DNA of 31,322 nucleotides, from contig DATGIQ010000301.1 of the NCBI GenBank assembly GCA_035295665.1, positions 1-31,322 of the forward strand, read 5' to 3'. How positions within the stretch are numbered: position 1 is the first letter of the stretch; each line of letters begins with the position of its first letter. Positions 1 to 8,177 of the stretch are shown piece by piece. The notes beneath the pieces were generated by a model, which saw only the letters and a program-made list of their open reading frames with translations, ran no database searches and was not told the origin of the DNA. The DNA comes from DATGIQ01 sp035295665. GTDB lineage: Bacteria > Planctomycetota > Planctomycetia > Gemmatales > Gemmataceae. Made by a program: the position numbers and the translations under genes.

Positions 1-1724
1 GCACAGCCAGGAAAGGTCTCTTCCGTGCCGTCCGGCCAAACGACCTGAATCGTGTCCACCCGTTCGGCTGCTCCCAAACCGAAATGCGCTCGTGGATCGT
101 TGCTGCACAGGTAACTGTACGCGGGATTGATCCAACGCAGCCATCGTCGTTCGCCGGCCCGAACCACGATCTCGGCGCCATAGGCATCGCGTTTCCGTGC
201 GGGATCAAGAGCGCGAATCATGAGCCAATGACCACGCTTGGGCGCCACATTGCGGTAAAGCCGTGCGGGACCGCCAATTGCCGTGACCAGCAGATCCAGG
301 GCACCATCGTTATCGAAATCGCCGCATGCAAGACCGCGCCAGACCGCGGTCACACCGCAAAATGGCGGATTGGACTCCGAAACTTCGCGGAACTTCCCCT
401 TGCCGTCATTTCGGAACAGCTGATTCGGCTCCATATACGGCGTCCAGAAGGACCCACCAGCCGTGGCCGCAATGGATTTCCTGCGGGTCACGCCGCCGTT
501 GACCAACGCCAAATCCAAGGCCCCGTCATGATCAAAATCGGCGAGCACCGTGCCGAACCCCGTTCCGCGCCAGCGCGGCTTGGCGAGATCCGCGGCCGCC
601 GTGCGATCCTGAAACATCCCCCGCGGCCCCTGCTTCCAGAGTCGATGCGTCTCATCGTTCAAGTGCGTAACGAAGACATCGAACAGGCCGTCGTCATCCA
701 CATCCCCCAGGGCAATCCCCATGTTGCCCTCGGCCTTGCCCATCGCATTGTAGGCGATCCCGCGCAGGACCGCCTCTTCCTTGAACGTGCCGTTGCGCTG
801 GTTGATCCATAGATGGTTCGGCTTGGCATCATTTGCGACGAAGATGTCCGGCCAATGATCACCATTGAAATCCGCGCAAACCACGCCGAGCCCGGGGCCG
901 GGGGCGGTGCCCAGTCCGGATTCCAGCGTGACATCTTGGAAGCGTGGCACTTCGAGAACAGAGGCGGAGACTGGAACAGGATGAGAGCTACTCTTTGTCT
1001 CCCCCTCTCCTTGCCGGCTCGGGGCTCCGAGGTTGCGATAGAGTTTCGTGACTGTGCCTTCGAAGGTTCGTGGCGTACAAAAATCGGGCTGTCCAGCTGC
1101 GTTGGCACACGGCCGGGATGCATCATAATTGACGTAGTCCACGATGACCAAGTCGAGCCAGCCATCGCGATCGTAATCCACGAACGCTGCCGACGTGGCC
1201 CACAGCAGGCTGTCCAGCCCCGCTGCTTTGGTGACATCGGCGAAGGTTCCATTGCCCTTATTGAGGAACAACCGCACACCGCCATACTCCGTGACCAGGA
1301 CATCCGGCCACCCATCGTTGTTGACGTCCCCAATGGCCACGCCCATGCCATAGCCGGCAATGTCGAGGCCGGACCCCGCGCTGACGTCTGTGAAGCGGCC
1401 ATCAGTCCCTTGGCGGAAAAGCCGGTTCTTGGAGCGGGAGTCCGGACCGCCATTCTGGACAAGGTAGATATCGAGCCGGCCGTCGTTATCGAAATCAAAG
1501 AAGGCGGCGCCGGAACCGATCACTTGGGGCATGAAATAGCGTCCCGTGGGACCAGCGTCGTGAACGAAGTTCAGATCAACCTGGGCCGTGACGTCCTCAA
1601 ACCAGCAAGGGGCCCCCGGCTCCGCCACCACCTCCGGAACGCGACTACCGCACCCGGCAGTCCAGCTACCCAGCAGAACGAGCAAACAACGGAAGAACCA
1701 CAAACGAACCCGGCCTGACCACAT
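1..1724 (-). CDS. CRTAC1-family FG-GAP/VCBS repeat lipoprotein with ASPIC/UnbV domain (C-terminus cut by window edge)
   Basis: Reading the minus strand from the ATG at 1724 gives 574 codons with no stop before the window edge, so the 3' end is missing. The N-terminus has a basic start, a hydrophobic stretch (LWFFRCLLVLLGSW) and a lipobox-like TAGC, which suggests an exported lipoprotein. The body holds repeated Asp-rich calcium-type motifs such as DFDNDGRLDIY, DVNNDGWPDVL, DYDRDGWLDLV, DFNGDHWPDIF, DVDDDGLFDVF, DFDHDGALDLA and DFDNDGALDLL, typical of FG-GAP/VCBS beta-propellers. The end (GAEIVVRAGERR, HFGLGAAERVDTIQVVWPDG) matches the ASPIC/UnbV domain of the CRTAC1 family. GAGG lies about 13 bases before the ATG. 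The family is common in planctomycetes, with mostly unknown substrates; a role outside the cytoplasm is inferred. The frame choice is supported by the dense repeats, although the opposite strand is also open. Confidence 0.9.
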   Translation of the reverse strand, partial: MWSGRVRLWFFRCLLVLLGSWTAGCGSRVPEVVAEPGAPCWFEDVTAQVDLNFVHDAGPTGRYFMPQVIGSGAAFFDFDNDGRLDIYLVQNGGPDSRSKNRLFRQGTDGRFTDVSAGSGLDIAGYGMGVAIGDVNNDGWPDVLVTEYGGVRLFLNKGNGTFADVTKAAGLDSLLWATSAAFVDYDRDGWLDLVIVDYVNYDASRPCANAAGQPDFCTPRTFEGTVTKLYRNLGAPSRQGEGETKSSSHPVPVSASVLEVPRFQDVTLESGLGTAPGPGLGVVCADFNGDHWPDIFVANDAKPNHLWINQRNGTFKEEAVLRGIAYNAMGKAEGNMGIALGDVDDDGLFDVFVTHLNDETHRLWKQGPRGMFQDRTAAADLAKPRWRGTGFGTVLADFDHDGALDLALVNGGVTRRKSIAATAGGSFWTPYMEPNQLFRNDGKGKFREVSESNPPFCGVTAVWRGLACGDFDNDGALDLLVTAIGGPARLYRNVAPKRGHWLMIRALDPARKRDAYGAEIVVRAGERRWLRWINPAYSYLCSNDPRAHFGLGAAERVDTIQVVWPDGTEETFPGC

Positions 1725-1866
1725 GGACCGATCCCATCCTCAGGTTGGCGGTTCCTAAGCAAATGCAGCGGCGGTTCAAGTTATGAAAGCACACGAACGG
1801 GAAGATGGCAAGCTTGCGGACATGCGAAAGGCGTGGGCGAGTGGTCTGATTCATGCTCGGGTTGGC

Positions 1867-1952
1867 TGTGTCCGTTTCGCGGCGGTTCGCAGAACCGCGC
1901 GGGATGTGCCCCGTGCGGTTCTGCGAACTGCCGCGAAACAAAAACGGACACA
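1867..1952. repeat. Long imperfect palindrome, REP-like
   Basis: The arm at 1867-1903 pairs with 1910-1952, with two mismatches and a small A-rich insertion, around a 6-base loop. Each arm contains a smaller hairpin, GCGGTTC-GCA-GAACCGC or a near copy. A 23-base part of it (1879-1901) recurs exactly at 30343-30365. It lies between the start of the CRTAC1-like gene and the 3' end of the DUF1559 gene, so it could act as terminator of the latter (minus strand) or be a dispersed palindromic element. The rest of 1725-1999 shows no gene. Confidence 0.8.
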
Positions 1953-1999
1953 TTCAGCTGGTTTCAGCGGCGCCTCGTCACCCGGCGAAAGGGCTCTTC

Positions 2000-2938
2000 C
2001 TACACATCGTCATTGATCACTTCGCCGCCGTTGCGTGTCGCCAACGCCGGCAAGATGGTGTTGGCCTGGTAGGGCAGAAACCGGACGGACCCATCGGCAA
2101 AGAGCCAATTGCCCCCGCCGGGATGCGCACTCCAGAAATGATGTGTATCGCAGCTGTCGTTGTTGCCGGGACGATAGGTTTCAGGGAAATAGTTCGTGCA
2201 GAATACCGGCGGGTTGTCCCCCGCGGTGGAATAAACGGCGAAGGTATCCTGGACGCCGAGCGAGGCGTCAAACGCACTCCACGTCCACCAGCCCCAGAAG
2301 AGATCCGGAGACGGCGGCCGTTCGCCCACGAGCACCGTCATGCTGGTACCGTCCGTGATATCCGCAATCCGGGTCCGTGAGCTTTCGTAGATGACCCCGT
2401 TGCACCTGGGCCGCGAGGCGGGGGCGTTCGGACTGCCGTTGAAGGTCATCGTTCCGGTGACGGCCAGGTAATCGGTGAGCCCTTGCAAGCCAAACCCCTG
2501 ATTGCCCGTGTAGTAGCCCGTGGCCCGGCGGTCGGAGGGACAGGCATAGATGGGCAAATGCTGCTGGTGATAATTATCGTAGCCGGAGCTGTCCAGATTC
2601 TGTTGCTCGATGAACGGCAGAATGAGTGTCGCCCAGCTTTTGGTGACGATCGCGCTACGGCCCGCCAGGGACGGGGTCAGGCCCGGGTCCAGGAACAAGG
2701 CACGGGCATCGTAGGCATGGGGAAACTTCTGATTCACGTCGTGATAGCCATGCAGGGCCGTGGCCATCTGTTTCAGATTATTCAGGCATTGGACGCGGTT
2801 GGACGCTTCGCGGACCTTCTGGACAGCAGGCAGTAGCAAAGCGATCATGACGGCGATGATCGCGACGACTACCAGCAATTCAACGAGCGTGAAGCCCGTG
2901 CGGCTCTTGGCATTCTGGGATGGAACGGACACGCGCAT
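2000..2938 (-). CDS. DUF1559 family protein with type IV pilin-like N-terminus
   Basis: 312 residues. Residues about 15-45 form a classical prepilin methylation motif and hydrophobic helix (GFTLVELLVVVAIIAVM, then ALLLPAVQKVREASNR). The basic leader MRVSVPSQNAKSRT precedes the Gly-Phe cleavage point expected for a prepilin peptidase. The C-terminal part has the DUF1559 hallmarks: C..NLKQ..TALHGYHD, NF.P-type region, TDYLAVTG, ISDGTS-like ITDGTSMTVLVGE, and the final HPGGGNWLFADGSVRFL. This family is strongly expanded in planctomycetes and is thought to form pseudopilin-like envelope proteins; the specific role of this copy is not known. GAGG lies 9 bases before the ATG, which supports the start. 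It stands alone, with 350 bases upstream and 275 downstream to its same-strand neighbours. Confidence 0.93.
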   Translation of the reverse strand: MRVSVPSQNAKSRTGFTLVELLVVVAIIAVMIALLLPAVQKVREASNRVQCLNNLKQMATALHGYHDVNQKFPHAYDARALFLDPGLTPSLAGRSAIVTKSWATLILPFIEQQNLDSSGYDNYHQQHLPIYACPSDRRATGYYTGNQGFGLQGLTDYLAVTGTMTFNGSPNAPASRPRCNGVIYESSRTRIADITDGTSMTVLVGERPPSPDLFWGWWTWSAFDASLGVQDTFAVYSTAGDNPPVFCTNYFPETYRPGNNDSCDTHHFWSAHPGGGNWLFADGSVRFLPYQANTILPALATRNGGEVINDDV

Positions 2939-3288
2939 GATACGGATCCTCGAAACGTCACGGAAGCCCTGGCAGAAGGTTCAAGCATCGTCTCTTCCCT
3001 TGTTCCGAGCGTACGGTGTGGCAGCGGGAGGAATCGTGGTTGTGGGTCGATCCCTGTCGCGGCCAGGGCGATCAACTCTCTCAGGAGCGAACAATTCGGA
3101 TAGGCCCGAATCTCTTCCTGCTTGGTTTTGCGACGGAGAGGGTTGGTGGCGGGCCCCGTGCGGGCCAAACCGACTAAAACATGGCACATGGTCAGACCGT
3201 TGTCAAAAAAGGCTCCGCCATCCGACCACGACGCGGGTCCCTTGTCAGCAAAAATTTCTGACGGCGTGCTCGCTGCGGGCTTCTTTGG
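2939..3288. other. Intergenic region without a convincing gene
   Basis: This 350-base gap separates the DUF1559 start from the 3' end of the DUF11 protein, both on the minus strand. Short open frames here lack domain signals and Shine-Dalgarno sequences. A small GC-rich hairpin (GGCCC-cgtgc-GGGCC, 3152-3166) is visible. The promoter of the DUF1559 gene is expected near 2950-3050, but I cannot place it. Confidence 0.6.
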
Positions 3289-4767
3289 TCATCGTACGCG
3301 TGCTTGAAAACGGACAACTCCGCTCTCGCCGGGAAGCAATCGGCCGCCGATCTCCCAGCGAAGGATGCGCGAGCCCGCTTCGTTGTCCTGCGTTGTGAAG
3401 ATCGCCGGGCGATCGGTCTGGGCACTGCCCGGAACATACTCCAATCGTCCGGTTAGACTGTCGGAAACCACCACGCCCGTGATGGGTTGGCCGCCGCTGT
3501 TGGTGAATTGCAACGTGAACGTCACCACCTCACCGACCTGCACCCCCTGTTTGTCGGCGGTCTTGCACAGCACAAGTGGCCGTTCCGGCGGCGGGCAAAC
3601 TTTCTTCTCGAGTGTCCCGATCACGACTTCTTCGTGCAGCACCCCCATGACCACGGCTTGACCTTGCGATTGGAGGAGGGGGAGCGCACCGATTGTGGAT
3701 TCCATGCCGCTCGCGCGTTCCCGGCCGCGCAGGGTCACGAGCTTTTCCGCTTGCCGGAGCTCGATTTCCGCCTGCTTGACTCGGAGCAGCTCCTGAGCCA
3801 GGACCGTTTCTGCCCGGGCCGGCGCCAGGGAGGACACCGTGCCGGCCGGCGCAAGCGGAACGGCCAATATGGCGAAACGCGGCACACAGAGGCAGACGCG
3901 GTTGGAAATGGCCAGATGCTTCTGTCCGTGATTGTCGGTGTACTCGGCGACCGTGTCGGATGGATCCAGCCCGTGGAGATGGCCTTCCTGGTCAAGCCCA
4001 GCGGGCGCGCCGCTGTCGCCGCCATCATGCAGACATTCGTCGTCACAATGTCGAGGACCGAGGATCGGGTCGTAAAGCTGCACTCCCGCCCACGGGAGAC
4101 AGGGACGCACCGCCGGTGCCCCCAGCCCCGCATCGCCTGGCAGCAGGATCGTGCCGGGGATGGATTGGTGAGCCATCTCGTCGGGACTGAAGGTGCGAGC
4201 ACCCAGCCGAACGATGAGCATCGGCCGGCCAAATGCCCGTGCTTCGTCGGCCGGATCTGCCCCGGGACGCAGGGTCGTCTCGAGGGGCTGGTTGGGCTGG
4301 GTAGCCACAGCCAGCGCATGGGCGGGATCTTCCAGGTAAATCACCTTCGTGATCACTCCCCCGGCAAGGCAGAGTGCGATGTCCTGATCACTAATCGGGA
4401 TCGGTGCCGGATAATCGGCCGGACGAAGAGTAGCGGGCAAACACAAGGTGCCGCGTACTTCCAGGCTTGGATAGAGAGCCAGCCCGGGACGGTCCGGGAG
4501 GCGATCGAGCTGGACCCGATAAATGTACCCCGGCCGCAAGCCGACGGTGACCGGGACATCGAAGCGCCGGCCGGCGGGCGCTCCGGCATAGACCGTAACC
4601 TGCCCGCCAAAGGGGGTCACAAATCGGACGTAGAGCAGAGGGGCGGGAACCGGTGCCGGCGCAGGGAGCGAAGCCGTGGCCGGGATCGCCCATGCAAGGA
4701 GCCCGGCCAGGGCAAGGCAAAGGAGCGGACGCAGGGATCGGGTACGGTTTTCCGTGGTCAACATCAT
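3289..4767 (-). CDS. Secreted protein with planctomycete paralogous domain and C-terminal DUF11 module
   Basis: About 492 residues from the ATG at 4767. A frame continues upstream to 4866, but that would overlap the previous gene and put a signal peptide in the middle; starting at MMLTTENRTRSLRP gives a normal Sec signal (LLCLALAGLLAWAIPATA, cleavage near ATA-S). Residues about 40-190 contain a domain also found in the next upstream gene: GYIYRVQLDRLPDRPG, LYPSLEVRG, ISDQDI, VITKVIYLEDP, then LRPGADPADEA. A short helical stretch rich in Gln/Glu (LLRVKQAEIELRQAEKL) follows. The last 90 residues (TADKQGVQVGEVVTFTLQFTN, GVVVSDSLTGRLEYVPGS, VRFQARVR) fit the DUF11 Ig-like module of surface proteins. 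The function is unknown; envelope location is inferred. It lies 65 bases after the upstream gene on the same strand and is probably co-transcribed with it. Confidence 0.85.
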   Translation of the reverse strand: MMLTTENRTRSLRPLLCLALAGLLAWAIPATASLPAPAPVPAPLLYVRFVTPFGGQVTVYAGAPAGRRFDVPVTVGLRPGYIYRVQLDRLPDRPGLALYPSLEVRGTLCLPATLRPADYPAPIPISDQDIALCLAGGVITKVIYLEDPAHALAVATQPNQPLETTLRPGADPADEARAFGRPMLIVRLGARTFSPDEMAHQSIPGTILLPGDAGLGAPAVRPCLPWAGVQLYDPILGPRHCDDECLHDGGDSGAPAGLDQEGHLHGLDPSDTVAEYTDNHGQKHLAISNRVCLCVPRFAILAVPLAPAGTVSSLAPARAETVLAQELLRVKQAEIELRQAEKLVTLRGRERASGMESTIGALPLLQSQGQAVVMGVLHEEVVIGTLEKKVCPPPERPLVLCKTADKQGVQVGEVVTFTLQFTNSGGQPITGVVVSDSLTGRLEYVPGSAQTDRPAIFTTQDNEAGSRILRWEIGGRLLPGESGVVRFQARVR

Positions 4768-4832
4768 GTTCGTGCCTGGCCAAAACACCAAGGGGAAACC
4801 GGCAGCACTGGGTAGCGCGTCCTTCAGTCTCG

Positions 4833-6092
4833 CTATTTGTCCGCACCGCTCCAAGGCCACCACCAATGGTGCCTGGAGGCCGGCCTCATGTCGGCCTGGT
4901 TCGGGTCAGCCATCCCGACCAGCGTGGAGTCTTTGGATTCCATCCGGTGCGGCATGGCAGCATCCGGAAGTTGCGAAATCGGCACCGCTTGGCCGATGGA
5001 GGACGTGGCCGGCATGCCCGGAGCCGGCTGACCAGGCGAGCTCAACATGGGACCGTCCGGAGCCATCATCGGCTGGCCCTGCATCAGGACAGGCACCGGC
5101 ATCCCGGGGACCATCTTGCTCGTCGGCATCCCGGTCGCCATGGCATGTTTGGCCGCGAACGGGCTGGCCGCGTCCATCGGCGGCGAGTTCGGCAGCTCCA
5201 AGTTGATATTGCCCATGCGAATGACCAGAAGGATGTTGCCGCGGCGATGGGCTTCGGCAATCGGATCGGCGCCCGGATCCAGCCGTGAGGAGATGATTTC
5301 ATCCGGCCCTGCAGCGGCGAGATCCTGGAACTGCGGATGCGGCAGATAAATCACCTTGACCAGGTAATTGCCGGCCTGGACCTGCTCAAAGTCCTCATTC
5401 GTAAAGGACACCGGCACCGCGCTGTGAGCCAAGAAGGTTTCGGTCCGTGCGTTGGCGGGCACGACTTCGAGCGTGGGATAGAGCTCGACGCCGGGCAAAC
5501 TCGGAATATCGCTGAGTTTGAGCCGATAGATTGCGCCCTGCACAAAATTGTATCGGCCCGGCACGTCGAGATGGCCCATTGCCTGCCGGCCGTCAGCCGA
5601 CATGCCGCACCAGGAGACTTTCATTTTGTCGGGACCAACGAAGCGGACCTCGCTGCGCCTGGTGGCGTACGGATTGGGTGAGGCGCCGGTAATCGCGCCG
5701 ACCGAAGCCGTGGCTCCCGGAGGATACGAAGCCGGCAGGATCGGCTGGAAGGGCACGCCCGGCGGTGAGATGGCGGCCGACATGGAACCACCCGCAAGCT
5801 GAATCCCGGAAGGTGAACCGGAAGCCGAGTTGGCGCCGGGCTGGACGAGGTCCAAAGGTACACTTTGGGCGACCATGGCCCGGGCGGCTTCCGCTCCCGG
5901 CGGTGAAGCCGAATACGGGGCGATCATCGCGACCGGCTGTCCCCAGGGTCCCTGAAAACCGGAGACCCGGGGCGGACCACTGCTGTAGCCGCCGCAGCTA
6001 CCGCACAGGCTGCCCCCGGTGGGCGCCTGATCCATCGATACGCAGCCGCCCACGGCGGCCAAGATAACCAACGCACCTGCGGTTTGCTTCAT
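4833..6092 (-). CDS. Lipoprotein with the same paralogous domain and Met/Pro/Gly-rich tail
   Basis: 419 residues. The N-terminus MKQTAGALVILAAVGGC is a clear lipoprotein signal with the lipobox AVGGC, followed by a Gly/Ser/Pro/Ala-rich linker to about residue 140. The central domain (about 145-300) carries GAIYRLKLSDIPSLPG, ELYPTLEV, FTNEDFEQV, YLVKVIYLPHP and LDPGADPIAEAHRRGN, which line up one by one with blocks in the downstream neighbour. The C-terminal third is low complexity, rich in Met, Pro and Gly, and ends in a Trp-rich HHWWWPWSGADK. A purine-rich stretch (GAGGAGGAAGGGGG) precedes the ATG. No enzymatic motif is visible. It is divergent from the gene at 6204, so 6093-6203 should hold promoters for both directions. 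Outer-envelope anchoring is inferred from the lipobox. Confidence 0.85.
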   Translation of the reverse strand: MKQTAGALVILAAVGGCVSMDQAPTGGSLCGSCGGYSSGPPRVSGFQGPWGQPVAMIAPYSASPPGAEAARAMVAQSVPLDLVQPGANSASGSPSGIQLAGGSMSAAISPPGVPFQPILPASYPPGATASVGAITGASPNPYATRRSEVRFVGPDKMKVSWCGMSADGRQAMGHLDVPGRYNFVQGAIYRLKLSDIPSLPGVELYPTLEVVPANARTETFLAHSAVPVSFTNEDFEQVQAGNYLVKVIYLPHPQFQDLAAAGPDEIISSRLDPGADPIAEAHRRGNILLVIRMGNINLELPNSPPMDAASPFAAKHAMATGMPTSKMVPGMPVPVLMQGQPMMAPDGPMLSSPGQPAPGMPATSSIGQAVPISQLPDAAMPHRMESKDSTLVGMADPNQADMRPASRHHWWWPWSGADK

Positions 6093-6203
6093 ACCTTGCC
6101 CCCTTCCTCCTCACCTAACCCTTGCCCAAAGGAGCGGCGCGGGTAAAGTGATGAGGCGCTCATTCATCTTCCGGCATCGGTCGTCCGTGGATATACTCGA
6201 CAC

Positions 6204-7190
6204 ATGATCGCGCCAAACTTTCATCAAATCCCGAACACTCCGCGCACGCCGCCCTTTCGCTTCCTTCGGTTCCTGTTCTTTCCCAGTTTGACTGCGACCG
6301 CGCTTTGGCTGAGCGGCGCCCTGGCCCAGCAGGCCCCGCCATCGGCCCCACCTTCGTCCCCCGCCGCGCCAGCCCCAAAGGCCGACCCCGGCGCGGAACG
6401 CACAGTTCGGGCGGCGATCGAACTCCTCAATCCCAAGCAACCTGGCTGGCTGGAGACCAAACTTCGGCAACAGGTGCATGCCCGCGGACTCGCCTTCAAC
6501 GCGGACGGCCGATACGTCTCGGGCCCGGATCACCGGCTGCACCTAGAGCTGACGGTCCACCTGGGGAGTGCCGACGGCGCCCTGCAGGTCATCAGCGACG
6601 GCAGTACGGTCTGGGAGGAGGTCCACATTGGCAAGGGAGAACACTTCGTTTCGAGGTGGAATCTGAAAAAAGTCGAAGAGGCATTGAATAGTCCCGGCAG
6701 CTTGCCGCAAATCCGGGAACAATTCTATCGCAGCCGCGCTTTTGCCGGAGTTGTGCCGCTCCTGCAAAATGTTCGTGACCAGATGACGTTTACGAAGCAA
6801 GAGGATGCCGACTGGCAAAAGCACAAGGTCCTCAAGCTGACAGCTGTCTGGTCCGCCCAGGTAAGCAAGAATCTGTCCCCGCAAGGCAATGCCTGGCCGC
6901 CGCTCATGCCACGGACCTGCCAGCTTTTCTTGGGAAAGGATGCTCCCCACTGGCCCTATCGGCTGGAATGGCGCGGTCCCACGACACCCGGCGCCGAAGA
7001 CAGCCTGCTCATGGAGATGGAGTTTCAGAGTCCCCGCTTCACGGCGGCAAGCGATCCGCCGCCGCCCGATTACGCTCGTCTGTTTAGCTTTGATCCCGGC
7101 AAGATGAAGGTGCTGGACCGGACCCAAGAAATTAGCGACTTCGTCACTGCCCAAATTCGCAATCAAGCGAAGCCCGCCAAAGTTCCTTGA
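6204..7190 (+). CDS. Secreted protein of unknown function, possibly LolA-like fold
   Basis: 328 residues. It has a basic N-terminus, a hydrophobic segment (FLFFPSLTATALWLSGALA) that fits a Sec signal peptide, then a Pro/Ala linker. The mature part begins with an AIELLNPKQPGWLETKLRQ segment and continues with beta-rich stretches (HRLHLELTVHLGS, LQVISDGSTVWEEVHIG). The pattern of a statement about an item being measured after 'DG..VW' resembles planctomycete proteins of lipoprotein-carrier-like fold such as the DUF1571 group, but this is only a resemblance and I did not identify a named family. No catalytic motif is seen. The Shine-Dalgarno is weak. It points towards the small-protein/recD2 genes, with 217 bases between. 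Confidence 0.75.
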   Translation: MIAPNFHQIPNTPRTPPFRFLRFLFFPSLTATALWLSGALAQQAPPSAPPSSPAAPAPKADPGAERTVRAAIELLNPKQPGWLETKLRQQVHARGLAFNADGRYVSGPDHRLHLELTVHLGSADGALQVISDGSTVWEEVHIGKGEHFVSRWNLKKVEEALNSPGSLPQIREQFYRSRAFAGVVPLLQNVRDQMTFTKQEDADWQKHKVLKLTAVWSAQVSKNLSPQGNAWPPLMPRTCQLFLGKDAPHWPYRLEWRGPTTPGAEDSLLMEMEFQSPRFTAASDPPPPDYARLFSFDPGKMKVLDRTQEISDFVTAQIRNQAKPAKVP

Positions 7191-7407
7191 CCTCGCTCCT
7201 GCCCCCATCACTCCGCGAACCACCCACCTTGCCGCATCAGCACGTCGGGCCCAAAGCTGAGGCACGGCATTTGCTTAACAGAACCTCAGGAACTGAATGG
7301 CGAACATTCCTGCTCGTCGATTGGAATGGCGATGGTTCTTCATCTCGGCCGCTCCACGGAGGGTGCGCGCAGGGGCTGGATGAAAAGCGCGGATCAGCGA
7401 GGCGAGT

Positions 7408-7695
7408 GTGGTCGATCACCTGCTTCAATCGCTGGGCAATACAGCCGACGAGGTCGCCGCGGCCCTTCGAGCCAAGCGGGTGCGTGGCGCTTTGAACACT
7501 ATCCGTCAGCTAAATCCGATCGCCCGCTTCGTCCAGACAGAACTCGGGACCCCTTGCGATATCCAAGTCGTGGATTCGAAATTGACCATTCGTTTCCCGG
7601 ATGGCCGCCATCAGAATGTAGCCCTTCCCCAACCCGTCAAGGACTTTCTGGACGCTTTCAATCAGGGGCGGTATCCCGATCTCATGTTGCCGTGA
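7408..7695 (+). CDS. Small conserved protein, paralogue of the gene at 7860
   Basis: 95 residues from a GTG start; GAGG at 7399-7402 sits 5 bases upstream and an in-frame stop at 7381 limits the frame, so GTG is the best start. The sequence has a helical N-terminal half (LLQSLGNTADEVAAALRAK, then TIRQLNPIARFVQ) and a short beta/helical C-terminal half (FPDGRHQNVALPQPVKDFLDAFNQGRYPDL). The protein 165 bases downstream matches it along its whole length (LGNTA.EVA.AL, T.R.LNPI.R, DGR....ALP.PVK.FLDAFNQG.YP.L), which is strong evidence that both are real. No signal peptide or membrane segment, so cytoplasmic. The family is not recognised. The arrangement suggests a tandem duplication next to recD2. 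Confidence 0.8.
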   Translation: MVDHLLQSLGNTADEVAAALRAKRVRGALNTIRQLNPIARFVQTELGTPCDIQVVDSKLTIRFPDGRHQNVALPQPVKDFLDAFNQGRYPDLMLP

Positions 7696-7710
7696 GATTG
7701 ATTTCGCATT

Positions 7711-7754
7711 GGTTGCCGGTCCGCGGAACCATCCAGTTCTGCGGACCGCCAACC
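7711..7754. repeat. Palindrome between the two small paralogues, REP-like
   Basis: Arms of 19 bases (7711-7729 and 7736-7754) pair at 17 positions around a 6-base loop. The right arm read on the minus strand contains GGCGGTCCGCAGAAC, one base different from the GGCGGTTCGCAGAAC core of the palindromes at 1867 and 30343. It starts 15 bases after the stop of the first small gene and may terminate its transcript. The remaining gap up to 7859 shows no gene. Confidence 0.7.
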
Positions 7755-7859
7755 AACAGAGCGGGCGCCGCGCAATTCCCATCATTTTGGCACATTATCT
7801 GCGATTGCGTTGTTATTTGGGGCAGAGGCATTCCGAGACTCGCAGGCACATGACCGCTC

Positions 7860-8168
7860 ATGACCCAACCATCCGAGGTAGCAAAGCTGCTACAAGATTT
7901 GGGAAATACGGCGTCCGAAGTTGCTTTGGCCCTTAAACTTAAGGGAATTCAGGGAGTACGCCACACCGTCCGCGCCCTCAATCCCATTGTGCGTTACATC
8001 GAGGCCCAAGCCGTCGACGCCTGGAACCTCAATATTCTTCAGGGAAGCCTGCTGAGCATGAACTTTCGCGATGGGAGGAAGGGAACTATCGCGCTTCCCG
8101 AACCGGTCAAGCAATTCCTCGACGCCTTCAACCAAGGTGCCTATCCCGAACTCGAAGCCCCGCCGTAG
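7860..8168 (+). CDS. Small conserved protein immediately upstream of recD2
   Basis: 102 residues from ATG. It is the paralogue of the 95-residue protein at 7408 and shares LLQ.LGNTASEVALAL, VRALNPIVRYIE and the C-terminal ALPEPVKQFLDAFNQGAYPEL. No export signal, no metal or nucleotide motif. Charge is mixed and secondary structure looks mostly helical with a short beta hairpin near MNFRDGRKGTIALP. Its stop is 9 bases before the recD2 ATG, and recD2 has no obvious ribosome binding site, which suggests coupled translation. A supporting role in the same DNA repair process is possible but is only an inference from position. Start support is weak (GCAGG 13 bases upstream). Confidence 0.82.
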   Translation: MTQPSEVAKLLQDLGNTASEVALALKLKGIQGVRHTVRALNPIVRYIEAQAVDAWNLNILQGSLLSMNFRDGRKGTIALPEPVKQFLDAFNQGAYPELEAPP

Positions 8169-8177
8169 AATGCATGC

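Noticed and set aside
84..1718. Two long plus-strand open frames
   Set aside because: They are antisense to the CRTAC1-like gene, whose minus-strand frame shows dense calcium-type repeats and an ASPIC/UnbV end; the plus-strand residues have no domain pattern.
3487..4815. 442-codon plus-strand open frame
   Set aside because: Antisense to the DUF11 protein, which has signal peptide, paralogous domain and DUF11 module; long antisense frames are expected at this GC content.
4768..4866. Upstream start for the DUF11 protein
   Set aside because: It would overlap the previous gene and place the signal peptide internally.
1755..7277. Shared 11-base word GCATTTGCTTA at 1756-1766 (minus) and 7267-7277
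   Set aside because: Flanks differ and an 11-base match in two gaps can arise by chance.
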